From contig VSPN01000071.1 of assembly GCA_009775355.1 (NCBI GenBank), positions 1 through 6,886 on the forward strand: a stretch of 6,886 nt of DNA, given 5' to 3'. This document shows positions 1 to 5,978 of this stretch, one piece after another. The stretch's first letter is position 1. Every line of letters begins with the position of its first letter. Origin of the DNA: Muribaculaceae bacterium. Lineage in GTDB: Bacteria; Bacteroidota; Bacteroidia; Bacteroidales; Muribaculaceae. Under the pieces are notes generated by a model. That model saw only the letters and a list, made by a program, of their open reading frames with translations, was not told the origin of the DNA and did no database searches. Made by a program: the position numbers and the translations under genes.

Positions 1-8
1 GGGGTTCA

Positions 9-22
9 TTGTAAAGTTACAA
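9..22. promoter_or_regulatory. Dyad TTGTAA-AG-TTACAA, possible operator
   Basis: Two perfect 6-base inverted arms are separated by two bases. The flank and arms (GTTCATTGT then ACAAA) match the dyad at 6706-6727 at 14 of 22 aligned positions. It lies about 250 bases before the first sigma gene, next to a poor -7-like sequence ending ACTTTG at 33-38, so it could control that gene or belong to a unit left of the window. The TTGT-N6-ACAA layout resembles sites bound by dimeric CRP/FNR-type regulators, but that assignment is inference. Confidence 0.3.
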
Positions 23-174
23 AATATCTACGACTTTGGCAAACAATTAGTTGGCGATTAGCTGAGTATCCCTACATTGACGCGTCAGTTCGGCCGGGCG
101 AAGTGGAAATGTAAAAAAATGTTAAATCATATCTTTCGTCTTGGAAGAAATCGTGTTGGTCTTGTTATAGAGAC

Positions 175-282
175 ATGGGAAGATCTGACAAGATCTGGAC
201 TGCGGAAAAGCTGAGGCTTCTGATTACAGATTTTCAAAGATCGCAAGAGTATCAATTTCTTAAGATTCCACAAAATGGCTGA
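175..282 (+). CDS. Possible 35-codon leader ORF overlapping the sigma-factor start
   Basis: ATG at 175 opens a frame that runs to TGA at 280-282, eight bases past the start codon of the sigma gene at 275. The predicted 35-residue product begins MGRSDKIWTAEKLRLLITD and is polar and charged, with no signal peptide or membrane helix. No family is recognised. The frame stays open upstream to 115, so open length alone proves little. If translated, termination on top of the sigma start would couple the two. It could equally be a chance frame. No Shine-Dalgarno sequence is visible, but Bacteroidota usually lack one. Confidence 0.25.
   Translation: MGRSDKIWTAEKLRLLITDFQRSQEYQFLKIPQNG
180..197. repeat. 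Direct repeat AAGATCTG, 10-base period
   Basis: AAGATCTG occurs at 180-187 and again at 190-197, exactly one helical turn apart, about 80 bases before the sigma gene. Each copy holds the palindrome AGATCT. It could be a protein-binding site, but two 8-base copies are weak evidence, and the stretch also lies inside the possible leader ORF. Confidence 0.25.
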
Positions 283-781
283 AAAACAACAATTCAAGGA
301 TCGCCTTCTGAGTCTTCAGGGCAACCTGTTCAACTTTGCGTGCCAGCTCACTGCGAATCGGGAGATGGCGGAAGATCTTGTTCAGGACACTACACTTAAG
401 GTTCTTGACAATGAGGAGAAGTATGTTGACAACGTCAATTTCAAGGGATGGGTGTTTACCATCATGCGCAACATATTCATCAACAACTATCGCCGTCAGG
501 TGCGTTCAGCCACGGTAATAGACACCACAGAGGATCTTTATCATCTTAATCTTTCGCAGGAATCGGGACTCTCCACTCCCGAGGGTTCATATGCGGCCAA
601 AGAGATCTCGGTGGCGATCAATGCGTTCACAAAAGAATACAAGGTGCCCTTCACGATGTATATCGCCGGCTACAAGTACAGTGAGATCGCCGAGAAGATG
701 GGGCTTCCGCTCGGCACAGTGAAAAGTCGTATATTTTTCGCCCGCAAACGGCTTCAGTCTCTTCTGAAAGATTATCGCTGA
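275..781 (+). CDS. ECF-type RNA polymerase sigma factor (first paralogue)
   Basis: A 168-residue two-domain sigma-70 family protein that would bind core RNA polymerase and direct it to a subset of promoters. The sigma-2 domain spans about residues 12-77, with the AEDLVQDTTLKVL helix (32-44) and the region 2.3/2.4 segment GWVFTIMRNIFINNYRR (58-74). The sigma-4 helix-turn-helix spans about 112-165, with YSEIAEKMGLPLGTVKSRIF (135-154). There is no C-terminal extension or membrane segment. In-frame stop TGA at 221-223 with no ATG in between makes 275 the only sensible start. No clear promoter is visible upstream; a poor candidate sits near 8-38. The gene is monocistronic, closed by the terminator at 838-870, and has no neighbouring anti-sigma gene, which is common for small ECF factors in Bacteroidota. 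About 64% identical to the protein at 5978. Target genes cannot be read from the sequence. Confidence 0.93.
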   Translation: MAEKQQFKDRLLSLQGNLFNFACQLTANREMAEDLVQDTTLKVLDNEEKYVDNVNFKGWVFTIMRNIFINNYRRQVRSATVIDTTEDLYHLNLSQESGLSTPEGSYAAKEISVAINAFTKEYKVPFTMYIAGYKYSEIAEKMGLPLGTVKSRIFFARKRLQSLLKDYR

Positions 782-837
782 CCGCGTGTCATGTCGCTGC
801 GTCAGGTCAGATCCGGTTCGGCCATAAGACAATATTT

Positions 838-870
838 GGTGATGCGCTTTTTGCGCGTCACCTTTTTTTT
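838..870 (+). terminator. Intrinsic terminator of the first sigma gene
   Basis: A 10-base-pair stem (838-847 with 853-862, one G-U pair) closes a loop of five T and is followed directly by eight T (863-870). It begins 56 bases after the sigma stop codon. The next promoter's -33 element lies within it. Confidence 0.9.
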
Positions 871-880
871 ACTAACTTTG
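850..880 (+). promoter_or_regulatory. Bacteroidota-type promoter of the divIC-coaX-lptC operon
   Basis: TTTG (850-853), a 19-base spacer and TAACTTTG (873-880) fit the Bacteroidota primary-sigma consensus. Transcription should begin near 887. The -33 element is formed by the terminator loop and descending arm, and the T-tract fills the spacer. Confidence 0.8.
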
Positions 881-904
881 CAGGTTGAAGTGGTATATCC
901 CGTT

Positions 905-958
905 ATGCGCGTGTCATGGCGGAGTCTGCCAGGGATGAGATTTGTGTGCTTGAAATGA
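905..958 (+). CDS. Possible 17-codon leader ORF coupled to divIC
   Basis: ATG at 905 lies about 18 bases after the predicted transcription start and reads MRVSWRSLPGMRFVCLK, then TGA at 956-958, which overlaps the ATG at 955 as ATGA. The same overlap joins later genes of this operon. The peptide has no recognisable family. It overlaps, in another frame, the alternative longer start of divIC at 916, so only one of the two readings is likely. A chance frame is quite possible at this length. Confidence 0.25.
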   Translation: MRVSWRSLPGMRFVCLK

Positions 959-1269
959 GTAAAAAGATAAAGAAATTCAATTTCTGGGTGCGCCGGCGTT
1001 CCCATCTGGCGGTGATCGCAATCGGCTCGCTCGTAATTGCCCTGCTGTTTCTCAACGAAGATGCCTCGTGGGAGCATAATATGGAGTATCAGGAGCAGAT
1101 AAAGGCTCTGAACGAGCAGATAAAGATCTGCAATGATTCGGCCGAATGGTATCGCCGTCAGCGCGAGCAGCTTCTGACCGGAACCGAGCAGTTGGAGCAG
1201 ATCGCCCGCGAGGAATACCGCATGCAGAAACCCACGGAAGATATTTTTATAATCAAAAATGTCAGATGA
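955..1269 (+). CDS. divIC: Septum formation initiator family protein (DivIC/FtsB-like)
   Basis: A 104-residue bitopic inner-membrane protein of the FtsB/DivIC family, which joins the FtsL- and FtsQ/DivIB-type proteins in the divisome and helps activate septal peptidoglycan synthesis. A basic cytoplasmic N-terminus (KK, KK, RRR) precedes one membrane helix at about 18-33. A polar coiled-coil segment follows at about 38-82, then the family's ending EQIAREEYRMQKPTEDIF (81-98). I chose the start at 955 because it places the basic segment directly before the helix, as in homologues. ATG at 916 would add 13 residues that do not look like family sequence. It is the first main gene after the promoter at 850-880, and its stop overlaps the next start as ATGA. 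Family assignment is firm; the exact start is less so. Confidence 0.88.
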   Translation: MSKKIKKFNFWVRRRSHLAVIAIGSLVIALLFLNEDASWEHNMEYQEQIKALNEQIKICNDSAEWYRRQREQLLTGTEQLEQIAREEYRMQKPTEDIFIIKNVR

Positions 1270-1745
1270 AAGAGAATAAATCAGATAAGTCTGCCGATAT
1301 GGCCGGGGCGAAGCGTGTTCGTCTCCGCCGGGTCATGGAGGCTCTGGCCACATTCGGTCTCATACTTGTGGCCGCCGGTCTTGCGGCGCCTTTTGTAAGT
1401 GCCGGAAGTGTCGTAATGGCAGTTCTGTTCAAATGGGTGTTTGCCGCAGGTGCTCTTCTTTTTACGGCGGCACGTGTGGCCGGTTCGCTCGGTCGGGACG
1501 AGAGTATGCGCGTAAGACGTCTCCGCCGCATGGAGACGTGGGCGGGATTCGCGTTCTGCATAGCGGCGTTTTTCTGGTTCTACAACACATCGCGGATCGA
1601 CAGCGATGTCCTGACATTCCGGATGCTCAACGAGACGATACTCTTCACTCTCGCCGGAGCATTCATCCAGATAATATCGTCATGGATGCTGTCTTCGGCT
1701 TTGTCGAAAGAGGCACGCGGGTCAAAGGCTCAGGGTAAGAAATAA
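1266..1745 (+). CDS. Four-helix integral membrane protein of unknown function
   Basis: A 159-residue protein with no function I recognise. A strongly charged N-terminus (about 1-22, many Lys and Arg) is followed by hydrophobic segments at about 24-43, 48-71, 90-107 and 122-145. A basic loop (MRVRRLRRME, 81-90) lies between helices two and three, and the tail is Lys-rich. This predicts four membrane helices with both ends in the cytoplasm by the positive-inside rule. The start at 1266 is set by the ATGA overlap with divIC; the longer open frame back to 1146 lies inside divIC and is a shadow. coaX begins eight bases after its stop. The overlap suggests translation is coupled to divIC and hints at an envelope or division role, but that is context only. 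Confidence 0.8.
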   Translation: MKENKSDKSADMAGAKRVRLRRVMEALATFGLILVAAGLAAPFVSAGSVVMAVLFKWVFAAGALLFTAARVAGSLGRDESMRVRRLRRMETWAGFAFCIAAFFWFYNTSRIDSDVLTFRMLNETILFTLAGAFIQIISSWMLSSALSKEARGSKAQGKK

Positions 1746-1753
1746 TACATCTG

Positions 1754-2494
1754 ATGACTGAAAAGCGTTCGATACTGACTGTCGACATCGGCAACACTGC
1801 CGTCAAGGCTGCCGTTTTCGAGGGGGAACGTCTTGTCGCGTCTGTCGTAGGGCGCACTGGAGCAGCAGAAGCACTTGACGCGCTCTTGATGTACAATACG
1901 GTCGACGGCCTATGCTTCTGCAGCGTGGGGCGCGAGAATCCGGAGCTGGGACGCAGACTTGAGAACGCTGGTGTTCCGGTGTTGCGACTGACTCCCGACA
2001 CGCCTGTGCCGGTCGGTGTGGAATACGGAAGCCGTGCCACTCTCGGTGCCGACAGACTGGCCGCTGCTGTCGGAGTGGCAGGCGACACTCCGGTGCTTGT
2101 TGTCGATGCCGGAACCGCTGTGACGATTGATCTTGTGGCCGGCAATACGTTTCTCGGCGGAAATATATCACCCGGACTAAGGTTGAGGTTCCGTTCGCTC
2201 AACGCTTTCACTTCGCGGCTTCCGCTTGTCGGGCCGGAAGGGGAGCTGCCGGAGTTCGGAAGCGATACGGTGACGGCGATCCGGTCGGGCGTAATGCGCG
2301 GACTTGCCGGGGAACTTGTCGCAGCCTACATGACGGCACAAAGCAGATTTGGAAACATTAAAATGGTGCTCACCGGAGGTGATGCCGCAATCCTTCAGCC
2401 CATGCTCGCGGAACGCGGAATCGACGTCGAGTCTGATCCCGAGGCTGTCGGACGCGGACTGGTGAGGATTTTCAATTATAACATCGAACTATGA
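1754..2494 (+). CDS. coaX: Type III pantothenate kinase
   Basis: A 246-residue cytoplasmic enzyme that phosphorylates pantothenate with ATP, the first step of coenzyme A synthesis. It belongs to the acetate kinase/sugar kinase/Hsp70 (ASKHA) fold. Visible motifs in order are DIGNT (11-15, phosphate loop), GADR (98-101), DAGTA (118-122), GGNISPG (135-141), TAIRSG (174-179) and LTGGDA (206-211). D11, D100 and D118 line up with the three conserved acidic residues of the family. Length is normal. Type III enzymes are generally not feedback-inhibited by CoA and need a monovalent cation, so flux here is probably not controlled at this enzyme. The gene lies eight bases after the membrane-protein gene, and its TGA overlaps the next ATG as ATGA. 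No sign of damage. Confidence 0.95.
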   Translation: MTEKRSILTVDIGNTAVKAAVFEGERLVASVVGRTGAAEALDALLMYNTVDGLCFCSVGRENPELGRRLENAGVPVLRLTPDTPVPVGVEYGSRATLGADRLAAAVGVAGDTPVLVVDAGTAVTIDLVAGNTFLGGNISPGLRLRFRSLNAFTSRLPLVGPEGELPEFGSDTVTAIRSGVMRGLAGELVAAYMTAQSRFGNIKMVLTGGDAAILQPMLAERGIDVESDPEAVGRGLVRIFNYNIEL

Positions 2495-3744
2495 CTAAAT
2501 TTAAAATGCTTTTGGGCGCGCTCCTGTGTGCGGTGCCCGCTCTGGCCCAGAACGTGTCCACGCCATACTCCATGTATGGATACGGCATACTCGGCGACCG
2601 CGCCACATCCATGCAGAAGCAGATGGGCGGCGTGGGTTACGCCATGAATTCCGGCCGTCAGGTCAATGTCATGAATCCGGCGTCATATGCAGCCATCGAT
2701 TCGCTGACTTTCCTGTTCGACATGGGGGCGGATCTGTCGTTCATATGGAGCGAGGAGAACTCCGTGCGCGAGAAAACAACCGGCGGCGGACTTGACTATA
2801 TCACCATGCAGTTCCCGATCAGCAAATACATGGGCGGATCGGTCGGCCTTCTTCCCTATAGTTCCGTAGGATACGCGTTCGGCAACGAGATCTCGCATGG
2901 CGCGATGGAGAACCAGGGATCCGGAGGTATCAACGAACTTTATCTCGGTGTGTCGGGTAAAATAAAGGGATTTTCACTGGGTGTCAACGTCAGTTATGAT
3001 TTCGGAAACATTGTCAACGATGTCTTCGCGTATCCTTCTGCAGGAAGCACCAAGTTCGAGCACGTCATGAAAGTCCGCGACTGGAACGTTGTCATCGGAG
3101 CGCAGTACACGCAGAAGGTAGGACGTTTCGACAGGTTTGTGGTCGGAGCCACTTTCAGTCCGAAGAAAACGCTGCTCGGATCGTCGTGGGCCACGATTCA
3201 GGAGACTACCCAGGAATCTGTGCCGACAGAAGTGGGCAGAATGAGCCTGAAGGGCAATTACTATACACCCAATAGCATAGGCGCCGGCTTGAGCTACACC
3301 CATGAGCGGGTGAGCCGTCTGAATATCGAGTTCGACTACACCTGGCAGGGATGGAAAGACTGCCGTTATTCTCCCATGTATTCGACCGATGATCCCGGAG
3401 TGGTGGTATTCAACGGAATGGAATTCAACAACCGCACACGCTATGCGGTGGGAGCGGAGTTCGTGCCCAAGATCCGCGGTTCATACATGCAGCGTGCCGC
3501 TTACAGGATCGGAGCATATTACACCGATGATTATCTCAAGATAAGGGGTAACGGTGTGCGCGAGGCCGGAGTGACCGCCGGTGTCGGATTTCCGACTCCC
3601 GAGGGCAAGACAATAATCAATCTCGGCCTTGAGTGGAAGATGCGTCAGGCTTCCCCTCAGGCTCTCCTCAAGGAGAATTATCTTAACATAACTCTCGGTG
3701 TGAACTTCAACGAGGTGTGGTTCTTCAAACGCAAGATTCGCTGA
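2491..3744 (+). CDS. Predicted FadL-like outer-membrane beta-barrel protein
   Basis: A 417-residue exported protein. Residues 1-19 form a signal peptide with a likely cut after ALA (17-19). The mature protein starts with NVSTPYSMYGYG, then GGVGYAMNSGRQVNVMNPAS (46-65). The NPA motif in a glycine-rich N-terminus is typical of the FadL/OMPP1 and PorV-like barrels. The rest alternates aromatic and glycine residues (YLGVSG, GLSYTH, NLGLEWKM, NITLGVNF), as expected for amphipathic strands. The end, WFFKRKIR, is basic rather than a terminal Phe. FadL-type barrels move hydrophobic compounds across the outer membrane; the substrate here is unknown. Its position between coaX and lptC suggests an envelope role, possibly linked to lipid or LPS traffic, but that is inference. 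It overlaps coaX as ATGA; lptC follows after 15 bases. Confidence 0.78.
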   Translation: MTKFKMLLGALLCAVPALAQNVSTPYSMYGYGILGDRATSMQKQMGGVGYAMNSGRQVNVMNPASYAAIDSLTFLFDMGADLSFIWSEENSVREKTTGGGLDYITMQFPISKYMGGSVGLLPYSSVGYAFGNEISHGAMENQGSGGINELYLGVSGKIKGFSLGVNVSYDFGNIVNDVFAYPSAGSTKFEHVMKVRDWNVVIGAQYTQKVGRFDRFVVGATFSPKKTLLGSSWATIQETTQESVPTEVGRMSLKGNYYTPNSIGAGLSYTHERVSRLNIEFDYTWQGWKDCRYSPMYSTDDPGVVVFNGMEFNNRTRYAVGAEFVPKIRGSYMQRAAYRIGAYYTDDYLKIRGNGVREAGVTAGVGFPTPEGKTIINLGLEWKMRQASPQALLKENYLNITLGVNFNEVWFFKRKIR

Positions 3745-3759
3745 TCAGTGTAGCGTCTG

Positions 3760-4401
3760 ATGAGAAAATCGGTCTTCATATTGATATTTGCCTTCCTTTT
3801 TCTGGTGGTGGCCTCCGGGTGCCGCGAGGAGCAGAAGATAGATGTGACATCGGGCATCGATCCGAAGTCCATGGCCACTATGACAACCAAAAATGTCGCA
3901 ACGTTCATATCCGACTCCGGAGTGGTGCAATACAAGGTGGTTGCCCCATTGTGGAAAGTTTTCGAAGAGACCGATACGCCATACTGGATTTTTCCAGAGG
4001 GACTGTATCTTCAGAAATATGATCCCTACTTTCACGTCATAGCTACTGTCGCAGCCGATTCAGCAAGGTTCTACAGCAACCAGAAGTTGTGGAGACTTGA
4101 CGGGCATGTGGAGATGACAAAGGCACCGTCAGATCTCTTTCAGACATCACAGTTTTTTTGGGATCAGCGCAGAGGACGCGTTTACAGCGACTCTTTCATA
4201 CATATCGAGACAGCGACTCATGTGCTTGAGGGGCTCGGGTTCGAAAGCGACGAGCGTCTTACGTCATATCGTATCATAAAGCCTCAGGGCATATTCCCCA
4301 TCAACAGCGCGGATTTCTCCGCCGACCGGCAGAATGGTCGCGAAGCACCCGATAGCACGTTCTCTGCTCCAGCGGCGATGCAGACAGTCTCTGATCCATA
4401 A
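3760..4401 (+). CDS. lptC: LPS export system protein LptC (lipoprotein form)
   Basis: A 213-residue protein of the LptC/YrbK family, which passes lipopolysaccharide from the LptBFG transporter to LptA in the periplasm. The N-terminus is a lipoprotein signal, hydrophobic from about 5 to 18, with the lipobox ASGC and Cys21. So this LptC is probably lipid-anchored, unlike the membrane-helix anchor of E. coli LptC. The body matches the family pattern: FISDSGVVQYKVVAP (49-63 approx.), AADSARFYSNQKLWRLDGHV, a WDQRRGRVYSDSFIHI segment and EGLGFESDERLTSYRI. These are repeated beta-strands of the LptC jelly-roll. After about residue 180 comes a polar tail rich in Ser, Ala and Asp that looks disordered and is not part of the domain. 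It sits 15 bases after the barrel gene and 20 before the CorC-type gene, clearly in the operon. Confidence 0.88.
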   Translation: MRKSVFILIFAFLFLVVASGCREEQKIDVTSGIDPKSMATMTTKNVATFISDSGVVQYKVVAPLWKVFEETDTPYWIFPEGLYLQKYDPYFHVIATVAADSARFYSNQKLWRLDGHVEMTKAPSDLFQTSQFFWDQRRGRVYSDSFIHIETATHVLEGLGFESDERLTSYRIIKPQGIFPINSADFSADRQNGREAPDSTFSAPAAMQTVSDP

Positions 4402-4421
4402 ATTAATATAGAGGTATACAT

Positions 4422-5681
4422 ATGGTTGTCATAGCAGTGATAGCGGTTCTTCTGTCGGGCCTTTTTTCCGGATCGGAGATCGCGTTTGTGCAGTCAAGCA
4501 AGGTCAGGCGCGAGATCGATGCCGCGAAAGGCGGCCTGGTCAACCGTATTCTGCAAAGCTTCAGTCACCATGAGGATATGTTCATATCCTCTCTTCTCGT
4601 AGGCAACAATGTAGTTCTTGTAATCTACGGAATTGCATTCTCTGCGATTGTAAATCCCGTTCTCGAGGGCTGGTTCGGACACGACAGCGAGGCTCTCGTA
4701 CTTGTGGGCAACACGATTCTTTCCACTGGTCTTATACTTTTCGCCGGCGAGTTCCTGCCGAAGACCACGTTTCGCATCAATCCGAATTTCATGATGCGTA
4801 TTCTCGCTCTGCCCCTTTACGTGATATATCTTGTCTGCTACCCGGTGTCATTGCTCGTATCGGCCATATCAAAAGGTCTGATGCGGATTTTCGGAATAAA
4901 GGAGGAGTCAGCCTCGTCGCAGTTGCTGACTATAGATGAACTGGATGATTACATACAGCAGTCGATTGAGGAGAATACCGGCAGGCAGGAGGTCGAGAAT
5001 GAAGTCAGGATCTTCCGTAAAGCCATAGATTTTAAGGATACACAGATCTCTGAATGCATGACTCCGCGCAACGAGATCGTATCCGTGCCTATCGAAGGTA
5101 CCGACAGAGAGGAACTGATCGGTAAATTCATAGCGACAGGCCTGTCGAAGATCGTAGTTTATAAGGACGATATCGACGATGTGCTCGGTTATATACATGT
5201 GTCCGAGCTTTTCGATACGTCTGCCGACTGGCGCAAACGGCTCAAACCTGTCATCTTTACGCCCGAGACCATGCTTGCCAACAAAATGATGCGGCGTCTT
5301 ATGAGCGAGAAGAAGTCGATGGCGGTGGTGATTGATGAATTCGGGGGAACTGCCGGTCTTGTCACCCTTGAGGATCTTGTTGAAGAGATATTCGGGGAAA
5401 TAGAAGACGAGCATGACCGCAAACGCATTGTGGCGCGTACTATCGGAGTGAATTCATATATGTTCTCAGGAAGGGTGGAGATATCCGCCATCAACGAGGA
5501 GTTTGGCCTCGGTATAAAGGAAAGCGATGACTATCACACTCTGGCAGGCTACATTCTCTATAATCTTGAGGCATTGCCCTCTCAAGGCGCGACCTTCGAC
5601 ATCGGATCGCTCAGGTTTACGGTCAAGAAAATGTCGACTACCCGTATCGAACTCGTAAAGGTCGAAAAGTTGGGGGCTTGA
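4422..5681 (+). CDS. CNNM/CBS/CorC-domain membrane protein (HlyC/CorC family)
   Basis: A 419-residue inner-membrane protein. The N-terminal CNNM (DUF21) domain spans about 1-150, with the opening LLSGLFSGSEIAFVQSSKVR (10-29), LLVGNNVVLVIYG (58-70) and GEFLPKTTFRINP (109-121). Hydrophobic helices lie near 1-17, 55-80, 90-110 and 125-150. Two CBS domains follow, about 205-265 (with MTPR, 213-216) and 275-330, ending in the hallmark VIDEFGGTAGLVTLEDLVEE (303-322). A CorC_HlyC domain closes the protein (about 342-415). Relatives are linked to magnesium/cobalt export; the Bacteroidota branch includes GldE-like proteins, so the physiological role here is open. CBS domains usually sense adenosine nucleotides. 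The start at 4422 has one of the few SD-like sequences in the window, GAGG at 4411-4414, seven bases upstream. Last gene of the operon; no convincing terminator follows. Confidence 0.9.
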   Translation: MVVIAVIAVLLSGLFSGSEIAFVQSSKVRREIDAAKGGLVNRILQSFSHHEDMFISSLLVGNNVVLVIYGIAFSAIVNPVLEGWFGHDSEALVLVGNTILSTGLILFAGEFLPKTTFRINPNFMMRILALPLYVIYLVCYPVSLLVSAISKGLMRIFGIKEESASSQLLTIDELDDYIQQSIEENTGRQEVENEVRIFRKAIDFKDTQISECMTPRNEIVSVPIEGTDREELIGKFIATGLSKIVVYKDDIDDVLGYIHVSELFDTSADWRKRLKPVIFTPETMLANKMMRRLMSEKKSMAVVIDEFGGTAGLVTLEDLVEEIFGEIEDEHDRKRIVARTIGVNSYMFSGRVEISAINEEFGLGIKESDDYHTLAGYILYNLEALPSQGATFDIGSLRFTVKKMSTTRIELVKVEKLGA

Positions 5682-5819
5682 CATGCGTCCCTTATTGTGC
5701 GGGAGGAGCCTGGAGCGTGCCGATTAACCTCTTGCCGCCGATAAATACGGTCTGATTCAGGATATGCCGCAAGAAAATCAGTAAAATCCTTGTTTCTCAA
5801 TAAAATTTTTGCCTGAATA
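5682..5819. other. Spacer after the CorC-type gene, no gene seen
   Basis: No coding frame, tRNA or convincing terminator is visible. Short pairings exist (CTTGC at 5731-5735 with GCAAG at 5769-5773, and CTGATT at 5752-5757 with AATCAG at 5776-5781), but they interlock, and no T-tract follows either. The first half is GC-balanced and the second turns AT-rich toward the promoter at 5820. Operon transcripts may therefore read through into the second sigma gene. Confidence 0.5.
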
Positions 5820-5851
5820 TTTGCACCGATTGAAAAAAAGGAATAAATTTG
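5820..5851 (+). promoter_or_regulatory. Bacteroidota-type promoter of the second sigma gene
   Basis: TTTG (5820-5823), a 20-base spacer and TAAATTTG (5844-5851) match the primary-sigma consensus exactly. Transcription should begin near 5858, giving a leader of about 120 bases before the sigma start at 5978. This suggests basal expression by the housekeeping sigma factor rather than obligate autoregulation. Confidence 0.8.
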
Positions 5852-5864
5852 TCGCGAAATACTT

Positions 5865-5978
5865 ATGAAGACAAGTTTATATTCGACTATGAGTCAGAAC
5901 CGGACGATAGGGAAATTTAGACCGGTCATGCATAGCTTTTCAAGTAAAACTAATATGACATCTAATCACTTATTTTAA
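5865..5978 (+). CDS. Possible 37-codon leader ORF ending on the sigma start (TAATG)
   Basis: ATG at 5865, about 7 bases after the predicted transcription start, opens 37 codons that end with TAA at 5976-5978. This stop shares its last A with the ATG of the sigma gene (TAATG). The product begins MKTSLYSTMSQNRTIGKFR and is Ser/Thr/Asn-rich and basic, with no membrane helix and no family I recognise. The frame fills nearly the whole leader, from transcription start to sigma start. TAATG junctions commonly allow reinitiation, so translation of the leader could set sigma levels. An open frame of this size in AT-rich DNA can arise by chance, and the peptide shows no clear likeness to the one at 175-282. 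Confidence 0.35.
   Translation: MKTSLYSTMSQNRTIGKFRPVMHSFSSKTNMTSNHLF

Noticed and set aside
8..38. Possible promoter ATTG-N19-CGACTTTG for the first sigma gene
   Set aside because: The TA of the -7 element and the first base of the -33 element are both wrong; too poor to list as a promoter.
78..87. Perfect palindrome TGACGCGTCA
   Set aside because: Ten bases of symmetry with no second copy and no link to a promoter; expected by chance at this scale.
130..137. TATCTTTC as a -7 element
   Set aside because: The last base differs from TAnnTTTG and no TTTG lies 19-21 bases upstream.
119..214. A 31-codon ORF in the first sigma leader
   Set aside because: It ends 60 bases before the sigma gene, has no recognisable product and overlaps the better placed ORF at 175-282.
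1663..2211. Long reverse-strand open frame across the membrane-protein gene and coaX
   Set aside because: It lies opposite a clear coaX and its translation is Ser/Thr/Pro/Arg-rich, as expected from the complement of a GC-balanced gene.
4908..5414. Reverse-strand 168-codon frame inside the CorC-type gene
   Set aside because: The + strand there encodes conserved CBS motifs; the equal length to the sigma factors is coincidence and the sequence is unrelated to them.
5849..5874. Inverted repeat TTGTC-N16-GACAA over the -7 box of the second sigma promoter
   Set aside because: Arms of only five bases with a long spacer; no support beyond position.
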